Source of the DNA: Tragulus kanchil
Taxonomy: Eukaryota; Chordata; Mammalia; Artiodactyla; Tragulidae
Direction: 5' to 3'
DNA: 64,000 nt
NCBI GenBank assembly: GCA_022376925.1
Contig: JAIOJX010000025.1
Coordinates: 189,100,801-189,164,800 of the forward strand
Shown one piece after another: positions 47,601 through 52,546 of the stretch. The notes beneath the pieces were generated by a model. It worked only from the letters and a program-made list of their open reading frames with translations. It had not been told where the DNA came from and did not search any database. The translations under genes and the position numbers were made by a program. The number at the start of each line of letters is the position of its first letter. Position 1 is the stretch's first letter.

Positions 47601-50568
47601 TCACTCCTGAATGGAGTTCCTGTACTCGCTCTTCCCTGGTGGATAGTGAGGAGCAAAAACCTGCAAAGGACCTCAAAACAAAACAGTGGTTTGTTGAAAT
47701 GTAACAAACTGGAGCCAGGAGGAACACACTGGCCAATGTGCAGGACTGAACACAACCCACTTACACTTTTTCTTATGAATCTGCCAAGATTCCTAATAAC
47801 ACTTTTCTTATCAAAATGAATGAGCGAGTTCTTTCCACACTTCTGACAGGACAGATAAAGAATCAGAGATCCTGATGGTCAGAAGCCTCGATGCCTTTCT
47901 TCCAACTTCTATAGGACTTGTTTCAGCAGAATGACTGCTCTCCAAGAGGCGGTTCCCAAGCAACCTGACGGCAGGTGGCCTCTCCCACTGTCCATCACTT
48001 TCTTCATGTTCTCCTCAATTTCCTCCATGGCATTTATCACTTCCCGAAACTACTGTGTTATTTATTTGTATATTTACATATTTGTCCCCTCAATCCAAAA
48101 GTAAGCTTCATGAGGAGAAGACTGTTGTCTTACCCTTCATTGAACCCCTTTTATCTACAACAGCACGTAAACATAAAAGATGCTCAATAAATATTGCTGA
48201 ATGAAGGACAAACCACGTCCAAAAATGGCAGAGAGTGGGAAACTCAAGGAAAAAAGTCAGTAAAAGATGCGGCATTAACGTCTTCAACCCCAGACTGTTT
48301 TACTCATCCAGGAATCATTTACTGCTATTGCTTCCCTCAAGTTTTAAATAAAAAATGGACTTCTCAACAATGAGGTGCCACATGATCATCCACAGATGCA
48401 GAGCTCACCTGCTGACTTCGACACTATACTGGCAGTACATTCACAAACTTTTCAGCTCCTCCTCTGTCCTTTTCTGATCCCACCTCTTTACTCATCCTTC
48501 AAGTCTAAGCACGAGTGTAATTTCCTCAGGCAGACTTTTCTGAACCACCCCAATCTAAACTGAGCCCCAAGCCAGCAATGAACATCACATCCTGCTCTTT
48601 TTGATAATGCATTAATCATGCTTTGTAACTGCACATTTACGTGTATGATTATTTGTTTAATGGCAAGGCCTTTCATCAGAGTCTGAAAGGTCTGTGAAGG
48701 CAGAGGTAACCATCTTAAGAAAAAGCATGTTTGAGTCAGTCGATAAAGCTTTACTCTTTTCTTTCCCCATAGTTCCTGAGTACAGCACTCTGCATGTAAA
48801 AGTCATGACCACAATGTTGCATACCTGAAGGTGGTCTATATAGCAACAGCAAAGATATCTGCTGAGGTCAGGGCCCGGTGACTTGGTCACTGTATACTAA
48901 ACTTCTGGACAAGTCATTTAACGTATCTGAGTTTGCTTCTCATCCAGAAAGTCAGCAGGCTGAACTAGATCACTCTAGAGGCTCCTCCCAGAATTCTACC
49001 TGACCCACTGATGATTAAAAACATCAAAGTATTAAAATCACCAAGGAAGATGGTATCTCTTGGATTAGACTGGCCAAGATGATCTGTGTCTAAATCTGTT
49101 ATGCTCCCCATGAAGCATGAGCTCTGGCTACCCGGCAGAAGGCATAAATCATGGGTCTTGGTTCCATTTTATCTGGAAGCCTTCTTTAGCATTCTATTGT
49201 CTCAGCCAGGTGGACAGCATCAAAGTAATTTCCACTTAGCTAAAACTGGAACTCCAAGTAAAAGACTATAGAGGTTCTTCTAAACCTCTGAAAGCGCCAA
49301 ACCATGATCTATAATACATGAAGTCAAACTTTACCTTGATTCGAGGCATAGTAACTGTAGGTGGCTTTGCTTCAGCCACAAAACTGTGAGATGATCCTTT
49401 TTCCACAAGGTAAGTTGTGTAGGGCATAAACTTCACACCCTTTGACCCAAACACAAAGTCATCTCTCAAGGCATCTATCAGCATAATAACAACTTTACTG
49501 AAGAGAGGTGGTGGGAGCTTGGTCCAGTTGGAACTGGCTCCTAAAAGTGTTTGAAAAAGATAGAGGAAATTGAATTTTAACTTTTATTTAGTATCAAAGA
49601 ACTATATAATCTGGCTTCTGTCTACACACATACTCTGTGACACCTACACGTCCTGACCCAAAGAAAAGGGCCTGTTCTTAGGAAACAACGCTGGGCTCGG
49701 GGTGGGCAACAAGTAAGCTCAGGAACCCTGGTGTTAAGGAATGAATTGCCCTTAGCATTGCGGGGAGAACTGGAACTGGGGAGTCCCTTCTTGAGAGCCC
49801 TGGAATGGAGTGTCAGGGAGCTTGATGTAAAGCAAGGAAGGGTGTGGGCGAGCATTACCCGCTGTCTTTCCATGGTTATTAGCTGGCGTTGTGTGGATCT
49901 CGTCCAAAACGCGAGTTCCTTTACCTAGTATTTATTGCGGGGCACATGAAGGCTAGGAAGGGGTCTATACAGAGAATCTTTACTGGAAAAAAAAAAAACG
50001 GGGTTTTGGAGGAATGCCACAGAAGACATGAGAGGTCGCAGGAATCCTACCTGCTGCGTCTTACTGACCAAAGTGGGTGCCTGGAAGAGGGAGTGACCCA
50101 AACATCTGCTCAGGGAAGGGGGGTTGGGGTTCACTGCATAAGTACAGTTAGGGAGAGGCTTACTTTTTAAGGGTATGGAGAGCTTACTTTGCATGTCCAG
50201 GGAGAAAGATCTTAGGGCTGACGGTGGTGCTGGCCACCAAGTTGTAGGGTACAGAAAAGGAAGCTGGAGCGGTAAGAAAGGGATCCTAGGGGGTGAGAAC
50301 GAATATGAGACAACACGGGAGCTCCGAGAAGAAGACAAAGAGGCGAAGCTTATAAGGAAGGTCCTCCGGGGAAGTACGGCCCGGAAGCTAAGACGCTCGG
50401 GGAGCGGTCCGTACCAGCAGCGGGTTCGGGCGCCGGGGAGTCCGCTTCGTGCTCCGTTCCGGAAAAGGGAAAAACGGGGGCCGGGAAGAATCCCCGTAGG
50501 AAGAGCGCGACCCCGACCACCTCAATCACTACGCAACAGGCAGCGAAGGTCCCAGAGCCCAACAGCAT
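5431..50568 (-). CDS. PIGG: PIGG, GPI ethanolamine phosphate transferase 2, complete in 13 coding exons
   Basis: PIGG adds the ethanolamine phosphate side branch to the second mannose of the GPI anchor precursor in the ER, working with PIGF (family knowledge). Exons, minus strand: 50568-50415, 49540-49335, 41375-41166, 39930-39742, 38690-38549, 28723-28511, 23207-22990, 22836-22555, 19503-19046, 17854-17663, 12466-12157, 8715-8552, 5644-5431. Every intron is GT-AG and the phases join without a break, giving 2952 nt and 983 residues. Visible features are an N-terminal hydrophobic segment (about residues 7-25); alkaline-phosphatase-superfamily motifs LIDALRDD (D74), PPTVTMPR (nucleophile Thr at 113 or 115), GDETW (D163), LDHIGH (D219, H223) and GDHGM (D268, H269); then a long multi-pass hydrophobic C-terminal half. 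The start codon has A at -3. Exon 7 and parts of exons 8 and 11 also occur as extra copies inside tandem duplications, so automatic gene models will probably be wrong here. Confidence 0.96.
5645..8551 (-). other. PIGG intron 12
   Basis: Apart from one old CHR-type SINE at 6266-6515, this is GC-rich single-copy sequence with no further gene or clear repeat. Confidence 0.7.
6266..6515 (+). mobile_element. CHR-type SINE in intron 12
   Basis: Begins ACTTCCTTGGGGGTCCAGTG and continues with a box-B-like stretch (TCAGATCCCTGGTCGGGGAA) and an A-rich end. Imperfect flanking repeats (AAAATACACTTTC and AAAGATACATTTTC) suggest an older insertion. Confidence 0.7.
8552..8715 (-). CDS. PIGG: PIGG coding exon 12
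   Basis: 164 nt, residues 859-912 plus two bases. Acceptor CTTGTCCAG, donor GTGAGA. It reads [25 protein letters not shown] and a hydrophobic segment up to [11 protein letters not shown]. Confidence 0.95.
8716..12156 (-). other. PIGG intron 11
   Basis: GC-rich single-copy sequence to about 10028, then duplication 3. Open frames around 9452-10093 and 10295-10831 have no recognisable family and no coding signature. Confidence 0.7.
10029..12296. repeat. Direct tandem duplication 3 (unit about 1130 bp), cuts PIGG exon 11
   Basis: Copy A is 10029-11164 and copy B 11159-12296, sharing TGTGGG at the junction and at both outer ends. Copy A ends inside exon 11. Small deletions lie within 40 bases of the junction on both sides (one G near 11171, 4 bp near 11130). 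Confidence 0.95.
11028..11164 (-). pseudogene. PIGG: Partial copy of PIGG exon 11 (3' end with donor)
   Basis: Copy of the donor-side part of exon 11 at offset 1129. It keeps the GTGGGT donor but has no acceptor, and a small deletion near 11130 breaks the frame relative to the intact exon at about 12259. The break lies close to the duplication junction. Confidence 0.9.
12157..12466 (-). CDS. PIGG: PIGG coding exon 11
   Basis: Residues 755-858. Acceptor TTTCTTTAG, donor GTGGGT. It encodes [13 protein letters not shown], the span [19 protein letters not shown] region, [11 protein letters not shown] and [13 protein letters not shown] at the exon end. The 3' part is repeated, with a frameshifting deletion, at 11028-11164. 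Confidence 0.95.
13130..13215. repeat. 17-bp minisatellite, five imperfect units
   Basis: Units start at 13130, 13147, 13164, 13182 and 13199, with consensus close to TCTAGAATGAGGGCAGC. Spacing is 17, 17, 18 and 17. A lone TCTAGAA also occurs at 13065. It lies in intron 10. Confidence 0.85.
14179..14500 (-). mobile_element. tRNA-derived SINE inserted in L1 remnant
   Basis: Minus-strand element with a T/ATTT-rich tail at its left and the head GGACCACCAGGGGAAGCCC at its right. The target-site duplication CCATTCACGATTTTA/CCATTCATGATTTTA is at 14164-14178 and 14501-14515. Confidence 0.9.
14521..14593 (+). mobile_element. Truncated plus-strand SINE tail next to an inverted relative
   Basis: Only the 3' end of the same SINE family is present (CCCAACCCGACGCCCGCCC, an AAATAAATAAAT run, then poly(A)). 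It is the reverse complement of the left part of the SINE at 14179-14500, so the two can form a hairpin. Confidence 0.75.
15168..17339. repeat. Direct tandem duplication 4 (unit about 1086 bp) in intron 10
   Basis: Copy A is 15168-16253 and copy B from 16254. A few single-base differences lie inside the unit, for example near 15447/16533, 15471/16557 and 15480/16566, and the end of A is shortened. It lies over the 3' part of an L1 fragment. Confidence 0.93.
17663..17854 (-). CDS. PIGG: PIGG coding exon 10
   Basis: 192 nt, entering and leaving in phase 2 (residues 691-754). Acceptor TTCATTCCAG, donor GTAAGT. It encodes membrane spans around [17 protein letters not shown] and [14 protein letters not shown]. 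Confidence 0.94.
17855..19045 (-). other. PIGG intron 9
   Basis: No repeat or gene recognised. It is single-copy, mixed-composition sequence. Confidence 0.65.
19046..19503 (-). CDS. PIGG: PIGG coding exon 9
   Basis: Residues 539-690 plus two bases; the largest coding exon (458 nt). Acceptor CCTTTCCACAG, donor GTGAGA. It contains [26 protein letters not shown] and [17 protein letters not shown]. Its middle ([13 protein letters not shown] region) is the part least like the human protein. The acceptor lies 34 bases from the edge of a tandem duplication, so the exon itself is single copy. Confidence 0.94.
19855..20060 (+). mobile_element. L1 3' end fragment in intron 8
   Basis: Contains ACCTATACTATCATATGTGA, a G-rich stretch and AACAACAAAACTCTGTAA before an A-rich tail, matching the 3' end seen at 51400-51630. 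It is 5' truncated and repeated at about 20939-21145 by duplication 5. Confidence 0.65.
20256..20648 (+). mobile_element. BovB (RTE) LINE 3' fragment
   Basis: Typical BovB 3' sequence in plus orientation (GTATGGCTATGAGAGCTGGA, later GATGAGATGGCTGGATGGCA). It continues as the longer copy at 21341-21770, where the run into CTGAGCGACTGAACAACAAC is complete. Both are in intron 8. Confidence 0.85.
21341..21770 (+). mobile_element. BovB (RTE) LINE 3' fragment, copy B
   Basis: Duplicate of the fragment at 20256 within tandem duplication 5, extending to the true 3' end of the element. Confidence 0.85.
22153..22237 (-). mobile_element. Truncated SINE fragment
   Basis: A poly(T) run followed by GGGGCCACTTCTATTGGTCT and TTCTTTGGCCCCC, the 3' part of the minus-strand SINE family. 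The head is missing. Confidence 0.7.
22555..22836 (-). CDS. PIGG: PIGG coding exon 8
   Basis: Residues 445-538, 94 codons in phase 0. The acceptor is CCTGTTCCAG and the donor GTAAGA. It encodes hydrophobic segments ([33 protein letters not shown]). Its first 115 nt are repeated at 23917-24031. Confidence 0.93.
22990..23207 (-). CDS. PIGG: PIGG coding exon 7 (proximal of two identical copies)
   Basis: Residues 372-444. Acceptor TTCTCGTCAG, donor GTATGG. It reads EPGFEQFK through AQYDIYSM and into the first C-terminal membrane span. The 218 nt exon is present twice; the second copy is at 24185-24402. Because 218 is not a multiple of three, splicing both copies would shift the frame, so only one can be used. 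Confidence 0.92.
23917..24031 (-). pseudogene. PIGG: Partial copy of PIGG exon 8 (first 115 nt)
   Basis: Copy of 22722-22836 at offset 1195. It has the exon 8 acceptor but no donor, because the duplicated unit ends inside the exon. It lies between the two exon 7 copies, an order that could not make a normal transcript. Confidence 0.9.
24185..24402 (-). pseudogene. PIGG: Second copy of PIGG exon 7 inside a tandem duplication
   Basis: Identical in reading to 22990-23207 at a fixed offset of 1195, with the same splice sites. Both copies would be visible to a splice predictor. Using both would break the frame (218 nt each), so one is superfluous. It most likely reflects an unmerged assembly overlap. 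Confidence 0.9.
24979..27244. repeat. Direct tandem duplication 7 (unit about 1133 bp) in intron 6
   Basis: Copy A is about 24979-26111 and copy B 26112-27244, overlapping the end of duplication 6, so about 130 bases occur three times. Copy B lacks 14 bases immediately after the junction. Internal single-base differences are near 25758/26877, 25764/26883 and 26092/27211. Confidence 0.94.
27380..27500 (-). mobile_element. CHR-type SINE fragment in intron 6
   Basis: Reverse orientation: CCTAACCACTAGGCCACCAG marks the SINE head and TTTTGGCTGCTTCCTGCAGC the tail side. Short and diverged. Confidence 0.65.
28511..28723 (-). CDS. PIGG: PIGG coding exon 6
   Basis: Residues 301-371 plus one base. 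Acceptor TTTTTTCTAG, donor GTAAGC. It includes the end of the lumenal domain ([25 protein letters not shown]) and SYEK at the exon end. The intron upstream is nearly 10 kb and repeat-rich. Confidence 0.95.
29723..29942 (+). mobile_element. Bov-tA SINE in intron 5
   Basis: Starts GGGCTTCCCAGGTGGCTCAG, has a box-B-like GGGTTCGATGTCTGG, and the body TGGAGAATTCCATGGACAGA. Its 3' part is repeated at 30872-31009 because duplication 8 begins inside it. Confidence 0.9.
30655..30850 (-). mobile_element. Bov-tA SINE in intron 5, copy 1 of 3
   Basis: Minus-strand Bov-tA (CATGGACTGCAGCCCACCAG, TTCTCCAGTGGATCTTCCCA, GCAGGCAGATTCTTCACC). The same insertion recurs at 31722-31918 and 32891-33087 through the two overlapping tandem duplications. 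Confidence 0.9.
31722..31918 (-). mobile_element. Bov-tA SINE, copy 2 of 3
   Basis: Offset 1067 from the copy at 30655. It keeps the extra C in CACCACCGCGCC that copy 1 lacks next to the junction. Confidence 0.9.
32891..33087 (-). mobile_element. Bov-tA SINE, copy 3 of 3
   Basis: Offset 1169 from copy 2, within copy B of duplication 9. Confidence 0.9.
34196..34437 (-). mobile_element. tRNA-derived SINE with perfect target-site duplication
   Basis: Minus-strand element from a T-run through GGCCACTTCTACTGGTC to GGACCACCAGGGATGCCC. The 14-bp duplication CAACATAGTATTTA flanks it at 34182-34195 and 34438-34451. The perfect flank points to a fairly young insertion. Confidence 0.9.
34618..34903 (+). 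mobile_element. tRNA-derived SINE, Bov/CHR-type, with target-site duplication
   Basis: Plus-strand element starting near GGACTTTGCTGGTAGCTCAG, with the long GAGCC/CAACTAGAG body and an AAATAAATAAAT tail. The duplication AAAGAACTAAAGGA is at 34604-34617 and 34904-34917. Confidence 0.85.
35420..36065 (+). mobile_element. BovB (RTE) LINE fragment in intron 5
   Basis: Plus-strand BovB: CATGGCATCTGGTCCCATCA, TTTTTCCAGTAGTCACATAC, GATGAGATGGTTAGACAGCA. Reading frames are broken. Confidence 0.85.
36519..36937 (+). mobile_element. BovB (RTE) LINE fragment, reverse-transcriptase region
   Basis: Plus-strand BovB sequence (CATAACAAACTGTGGAAAAT, GCTATGCAGATGCCACCATC), with internal rearrangement. It is cut by the SINE at 36939. 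Confidence 0.8.
36939..37138 (+). mobile_element. tRNA-derived SINE, 3' truncated
   Basis: Begins GGGGCTTCCCTGGTGGTCCA, contains the box B GGTTCGATCCC, and stops after GGGAGGCCCACAC without a poly(A) tail. Confidence 0.85.
37143..37525 (-). mobile_element. BovB (RTE) LINE 3' fragment, inverted
   Basis: Minus-strand BovB (GTGATGCCATCCAACCATTT, TTTCCCAGCATCAGGAAATG, CTTGCAGTCCAAGGGACTCT). Together with 36519-36937 it forms an inverted BovB pair split by a SINE. Confidence 0.8.
38549..38690 (-). CDS. PIGG: PIGG coding exon 5
   Basis: Residues 254-300 plus one base. Acceptor TGCCTCACAG, donor GTGAGA. It contains LCGDHGMSE (D268, H269), the last metal-binding pair of the catalytic domain, and SSTEEVNT. 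The split glycine codon continues in exon 6. Confidence 0.95.
38873..39000 (+). mobile_element. CHR-type SINE in intron 4
   Basis: Head GGGACTTCCCTGGCAGTCCA, then GTTGGGGAACTAAGATCCCA. The target-site duplication GTAATGTCATAA is at 38861-38872 and 39001-39012. Confidence 0.85.
39742..39930 (-). CDS. PIGG: PIGG coding exon 4
   Basis: Residues 191-253, 63 codons in phase 0. The acceptor CCTTTTAAAG follows an A/T-rich tract and the donor is GTGGGC. It carries [13 protein letters not shown], whose D219 and H223 are predicted metal ligands of the catalytic centre. Confidence 0.95.
40673..40706. repeat. Perfect 17-bp tandem repeat, two units
   Basis: GAGAGATCACTGTGGGT occurs back to back at 40673-40689 and 40690-40706 in intron 3. 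Confidence 0.9.
41166..41375 (-). CDS. PIGG: PIGG coding exon 3
   Basis: Residues 121-190, exactly 70 codons in phase 0. Acceptor CTCTTGCAG, donor GTCAGT. It contains TGSLPGF and FYGDETW, where D163 is a predicted metal ligand, and ends with SDYTE. Confidence 0.95.
42374..42650 (+). mobile_element. tRNA-derived SINE, Bov/CHR-type, with long poly(A)
   Basis: Starts GGGGGCTTCCCTGGTGGACA, includes ATCCCTGATCCAGGAAGATC and the CAACTACTGAGCC body, and ends in an A-run at about 42630-42650. Confidence 0.85.
42875..43137 (+). mobile_element. tRNA-derived SINE, full length
   Basis: Head GGGGCTTCCCTGGTGGTCCA, box B GGTTCGACCCC, the body AGAGAGGCCACTGCGATGGG and the end AACAGAAGTGGCCAAAAA. It abuts the BovB element that follows. 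Confidence 0.88.
43138..44310 (+). mobile_element. BovB (RTE) LINE remnant with reverse-transcriptase region
   Basis: About 1.17 kb of plus-strand BovB. A short open piece (43111-43359) reads [20 protein letters not shown], typical of RTE-clade reverse transcriptase, before the frame breaks. The 3' part (GATGAGATTGTTGGATGGCA, then GGACACAACTGAGCGACTGG) is recognisable. Not functional. Confidence 0.85.
44395..44620 (+). mobile_element. tRNA-derived SINE with target-site duplication
   Basis: Head GGGCTTCCCTAGTGGTCCAA, end AACAGAAGTGGCCAAAAAAA. The duplication ATCCCATG is at 44384-44391 and 44621-44628. An internal deletion removes part of the GAGCTC/GCATGCGC segment. Confidence 0.85.
45440..45500. 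repeat. AT-rich simple repeat
   Basis: Alternating TATATATA and ATAAATAACTATATA motifs in intron 2. Confidence 0.7.
46090..46400 (-). mobile_element. Old L1 3' UTR fragment, tentative
   Basis: Reads like an ancient L1 3' region in reverse (GGCCATTTGAATGTCTTCTT, CATCCTCTGTCCAGTTGCCA). It is strongly diverged and the boundaries are uncertain. Confidence 0.4.
47006..47347 (+). mobile_element. tRNA-derived SINE with long tail
   Basis: Head GGGCTTCCCCTGGTGGTCCA, box B AGTTCGAGCCC, the palindrome GCGCATGCGC at 47145-47154, the pyrimidine-rich end CCCTCCCCAACCTGTCCCC, an AAATAAAT run and poly(A). This is the longest version of the family here. Confidence 0.88.
49335..49540 (-). CDS. PIGG: PIGG coding exon 2
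   Basis: Residues 52-120. Acceptor CTTTTAG, donor GTAAAG. It carries the first metal-ligand motif LIDALRDD (D74) and PPTVTMPR, which holds the nucleophilic threonine expected of GPI phosphoethanolamine transferases. It ends in phase 0 after IK. Confidence 0.95.
49541..50414 (-). other. PIGG intron 1
   Basis: 874 bp of single-copy sequence that becomes CpG-rich towards exon 1. The long plus-strand open frame over 50175-50864 reflects GC content, not a gene. Confidence 0.7.
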
Positions 50569-50860
50569 CGTGCCCACCCTCGCGGCCGAGAGCCGGGCTC
50601 CGGGCTCCGGACTCCGGGTCACGTCTAGCCCCAAAGCAGCGGCTTCCGTCTCCAGGGAGCCGCCTCCGAGTAAGGTCGAGCGAGAGTGCCCGCCTGGCTC
50701 CCGGCGTCCCTTGCGTCCGCCGTCGCGCCGGAAATACGCACAAGAGGCGGGTGCTTCCGGAGAAAGGCGGACCTCTGCTCCCGGCGGCGTCTGTCCTTAC
50801 GGGGCGCCGCCCACGCGGCCCCGCGGCTCCCCCTCGTGTTCCACTTAGACACACGAAATT
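50340..50860 (-). promoter_or_regulatory. CpG-rich promoter and 5' UTR of PIGG
   Basis: This block is visibly GC- and CpG-rich and surrounds coding exon 1, as expected of a housekeeping-gene promoter. Upstream of the ATG (higher coordinates) there are ETS-type CCGGAA cores at 50728-50733 and, on the other strand, 50755-50760. I see no clear TATA box, and the transcription start cannot be placed from sequence alone. Confidence 0.75.
50415..50568 (-). CDS. PIGG: PIGG coding exon 1
   Basis: Encodes residues 1-51 plus one base. It starts at the ATG (complement of 50566-50568) with A at -3 and reads MLLGSGTF, followed by a hydrophobic segment that should act as signal anchor or first membrane span, then a proline- and acid-rich lumenal stretch. 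It ends GCTGCTG before the donor GTACGG. An in-frame ATG 22 codons upstream exists, but the chosen start matches the family N-terminus. Confidence 0.93.
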
Positions 50861-50874
50861 TTAAAATCCCCTAA

Positions 50875-51630
50875 TCTGAGCGCTCTTGCATTGCTGTTGG
50901 GAATGTAACTCGATACAGCCGCTATGGAAGACAGTATGGAGATTCCTTAAAACGCTGAAAACAGAAGCACCATTAGACCCAGGAACCCCACTATTAGGCT
51001 TATTCCCTGATGAAATCAAATCTGAAAGAAACACCTGTACCCCAGTGTTCATTGCAGCTCCCTATACAATAGCTAGAACATGGAAGCAACCTAGATGTCC
51101 ATCGACGAATGAATAGATAAAAAAGCTCTAGTACATACATACAATGGAGTACTTCTCAGCTGTAAAAAGAAATGCAGAAGAATCAGCCCTAATGAGGTGG
51201 CTGGCTCTAGAACTTATCATAAAAAGTGAAGTAAGTCAAAAAGAGAAAGACAAGTACAGTATACTAACACACAGATATGGAATCTAGTAAGATAGTAATG
51301 ATAACACACGCAGTGAAGCCGTGGAAAAACAGACATAGACAGCAGACATATGGACATTGAGGTGAATGAACAGTGGGTGGGAGGCATAGAGGGAGTAACC
51401 TGGAAACCTATACTATCGTATGTGAACAAGACAGCTATTGTCATTGCGCTGTGGGAATAGGGGATCCTGCAGGGGTGTGGTGTGATGGCCTGGAGGGGTG
51501 GGATGGGGGGAACTGGGAGGTTGGGGGAGGGGTGGAGGGGGCCAGGGATATACATATGACTTATCTGGGATTATACATATATGTAAACAACAAAACTCTG
51601 TAAAAATAAAAAGTAAAAAAAAAAAAAAAA
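50875..51630 (+). mobile_element. 5'-truncated L1 3' end just upstream of PIGG
   Basis: Starts within ORF2 3' sequence (GTTGGGAATGTAACTCGATA, AACATGGAAGCAACCTAGAT), has a G-rich 3' UTR (51480-51550), then AACAACAAAACTCTGTAAAA and a poly(A) tail at about 51614-51630. It lies next to the CpG-rich PIGG promoter, in opposite orientation. Confidence 0.85.
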
Positions 51631-51789
51631 GTCTGCTAATCTGTCATTATATTTCCTTCTTTTCCCCTAATATCCTGTGTTTGTATCTTCTCATTTAGCT
51701 TTGCTAGAGATATGTATGTGTACCTATAAGTGTAATTTTTGTATATATGCCAGTTTCTTTATTCTATTTCTTTCATTTGCATGACTCTT

Positions 51790-52150
51790 CATTGTGAGAA
51801 ATTTGTGCTGCTCTCAGCCACCCACATTGCAGCATGTACTGCATGTTCTCATTCCCCCAGGTGTGGCATGGACAGCATGGCCCCTGTGGGCCTGGTCTCC
51901 CATGTACCCACACCACGTGGCCCACAGTCACGACTCAGAGATGCTGACTGCCAGGCATTCAGTTAGGAGGTGCCCAAAAGCAGCACTTCGAGCCTGATCG
52001 GTCGACTCTCCCTTGAGCCGGCCCGCTGTTCTTGCAGCGTCTCTACTCTAACCGTGTTGGTTTTCCCTTAAGCCGGCCCACTGTACTGGCAGTAACTCTC
52101 TCTTCCGCCACTCTAAGAAACTCTACTTTCCTCTCAAAAAACAAAACAGA
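51790..52150. other. Unassigned sequence, possible LTR remnant
   Basis: A stretch with internal near-repeats (GAGCCGGCCCGCTGTTCTTG and AAGCCGGCCCACTGTACTGG, about 62 bases apart). It lies on the expected 3' side of the minus-strand retroviral pol remnant, but I cannot show LTR ends, so this is a guess. Confidence 0.25.
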
Positions 52151-52250
52151 AAACCAACAGACATGCTTTTTCATAGGCAGTGGACATAGTAGGTATTAGG
52201 ACTTTGCTTTGTGTCTAGAAAACAAACTGAGATGCTAGAAGTTAATCTGA

Positions 52251-52546
52251 GGGACTTCTCTGGTGGTCCAGTGGTTAAGAATTCACCTTCCAACCCAGGA
52301 ACTTGGGTTCGATTCCTGGTCAGGGAACTGAGATCTCACAGGCCTAGTGGCACCTGAGCCCATATCCCACAACAACTGAGCTCATGGGCCCACAGCCCAT
52401 GCTTTGCAACAAGAGAAACCACCACCCGCATTGAAATGAAGAGGATCCCCTACCCCGCCAGCCAGAGAACGCCTGCATGCATGTAGCAAGGAAGACCTAG
52501 CACACCCCAAAATAATAAATGAATAAATACTTTTAAAAAAATAAAA
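52251..52546 (+). mobile_element. CHR-type SINE
   Basis: Head GGGACTTCTCTGGTGGTCCA, box B GGTTCGATTCCTGG, A-rich end. Flanks AGAAGTTAATCTGAG and AGAAGTTGGTCTGAG resemble an imperfect target-site duplication. Confidence 0.8.

Larger units (their letters stand above)
41376..49334 (-). other. PIGG intron 2
   Basis: SINEs and BovB at 42374-44620 and a SINE at 47006; a short SINE head remnant (minus) near 41955-42002; AT repeat at 45440; possible old L1 at 46090. 44630-46080 and 47350-49330 show no gene. Confidence 0.65.

Noticed and set aside
50175..50864. 229-codon plus-strand open frame over the PIGG promoter
   Set aside because: It is antisense to exon 1 in a CpG island; the high GC content removes stop codons. 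The arginine/proline-rich product matches nothing.
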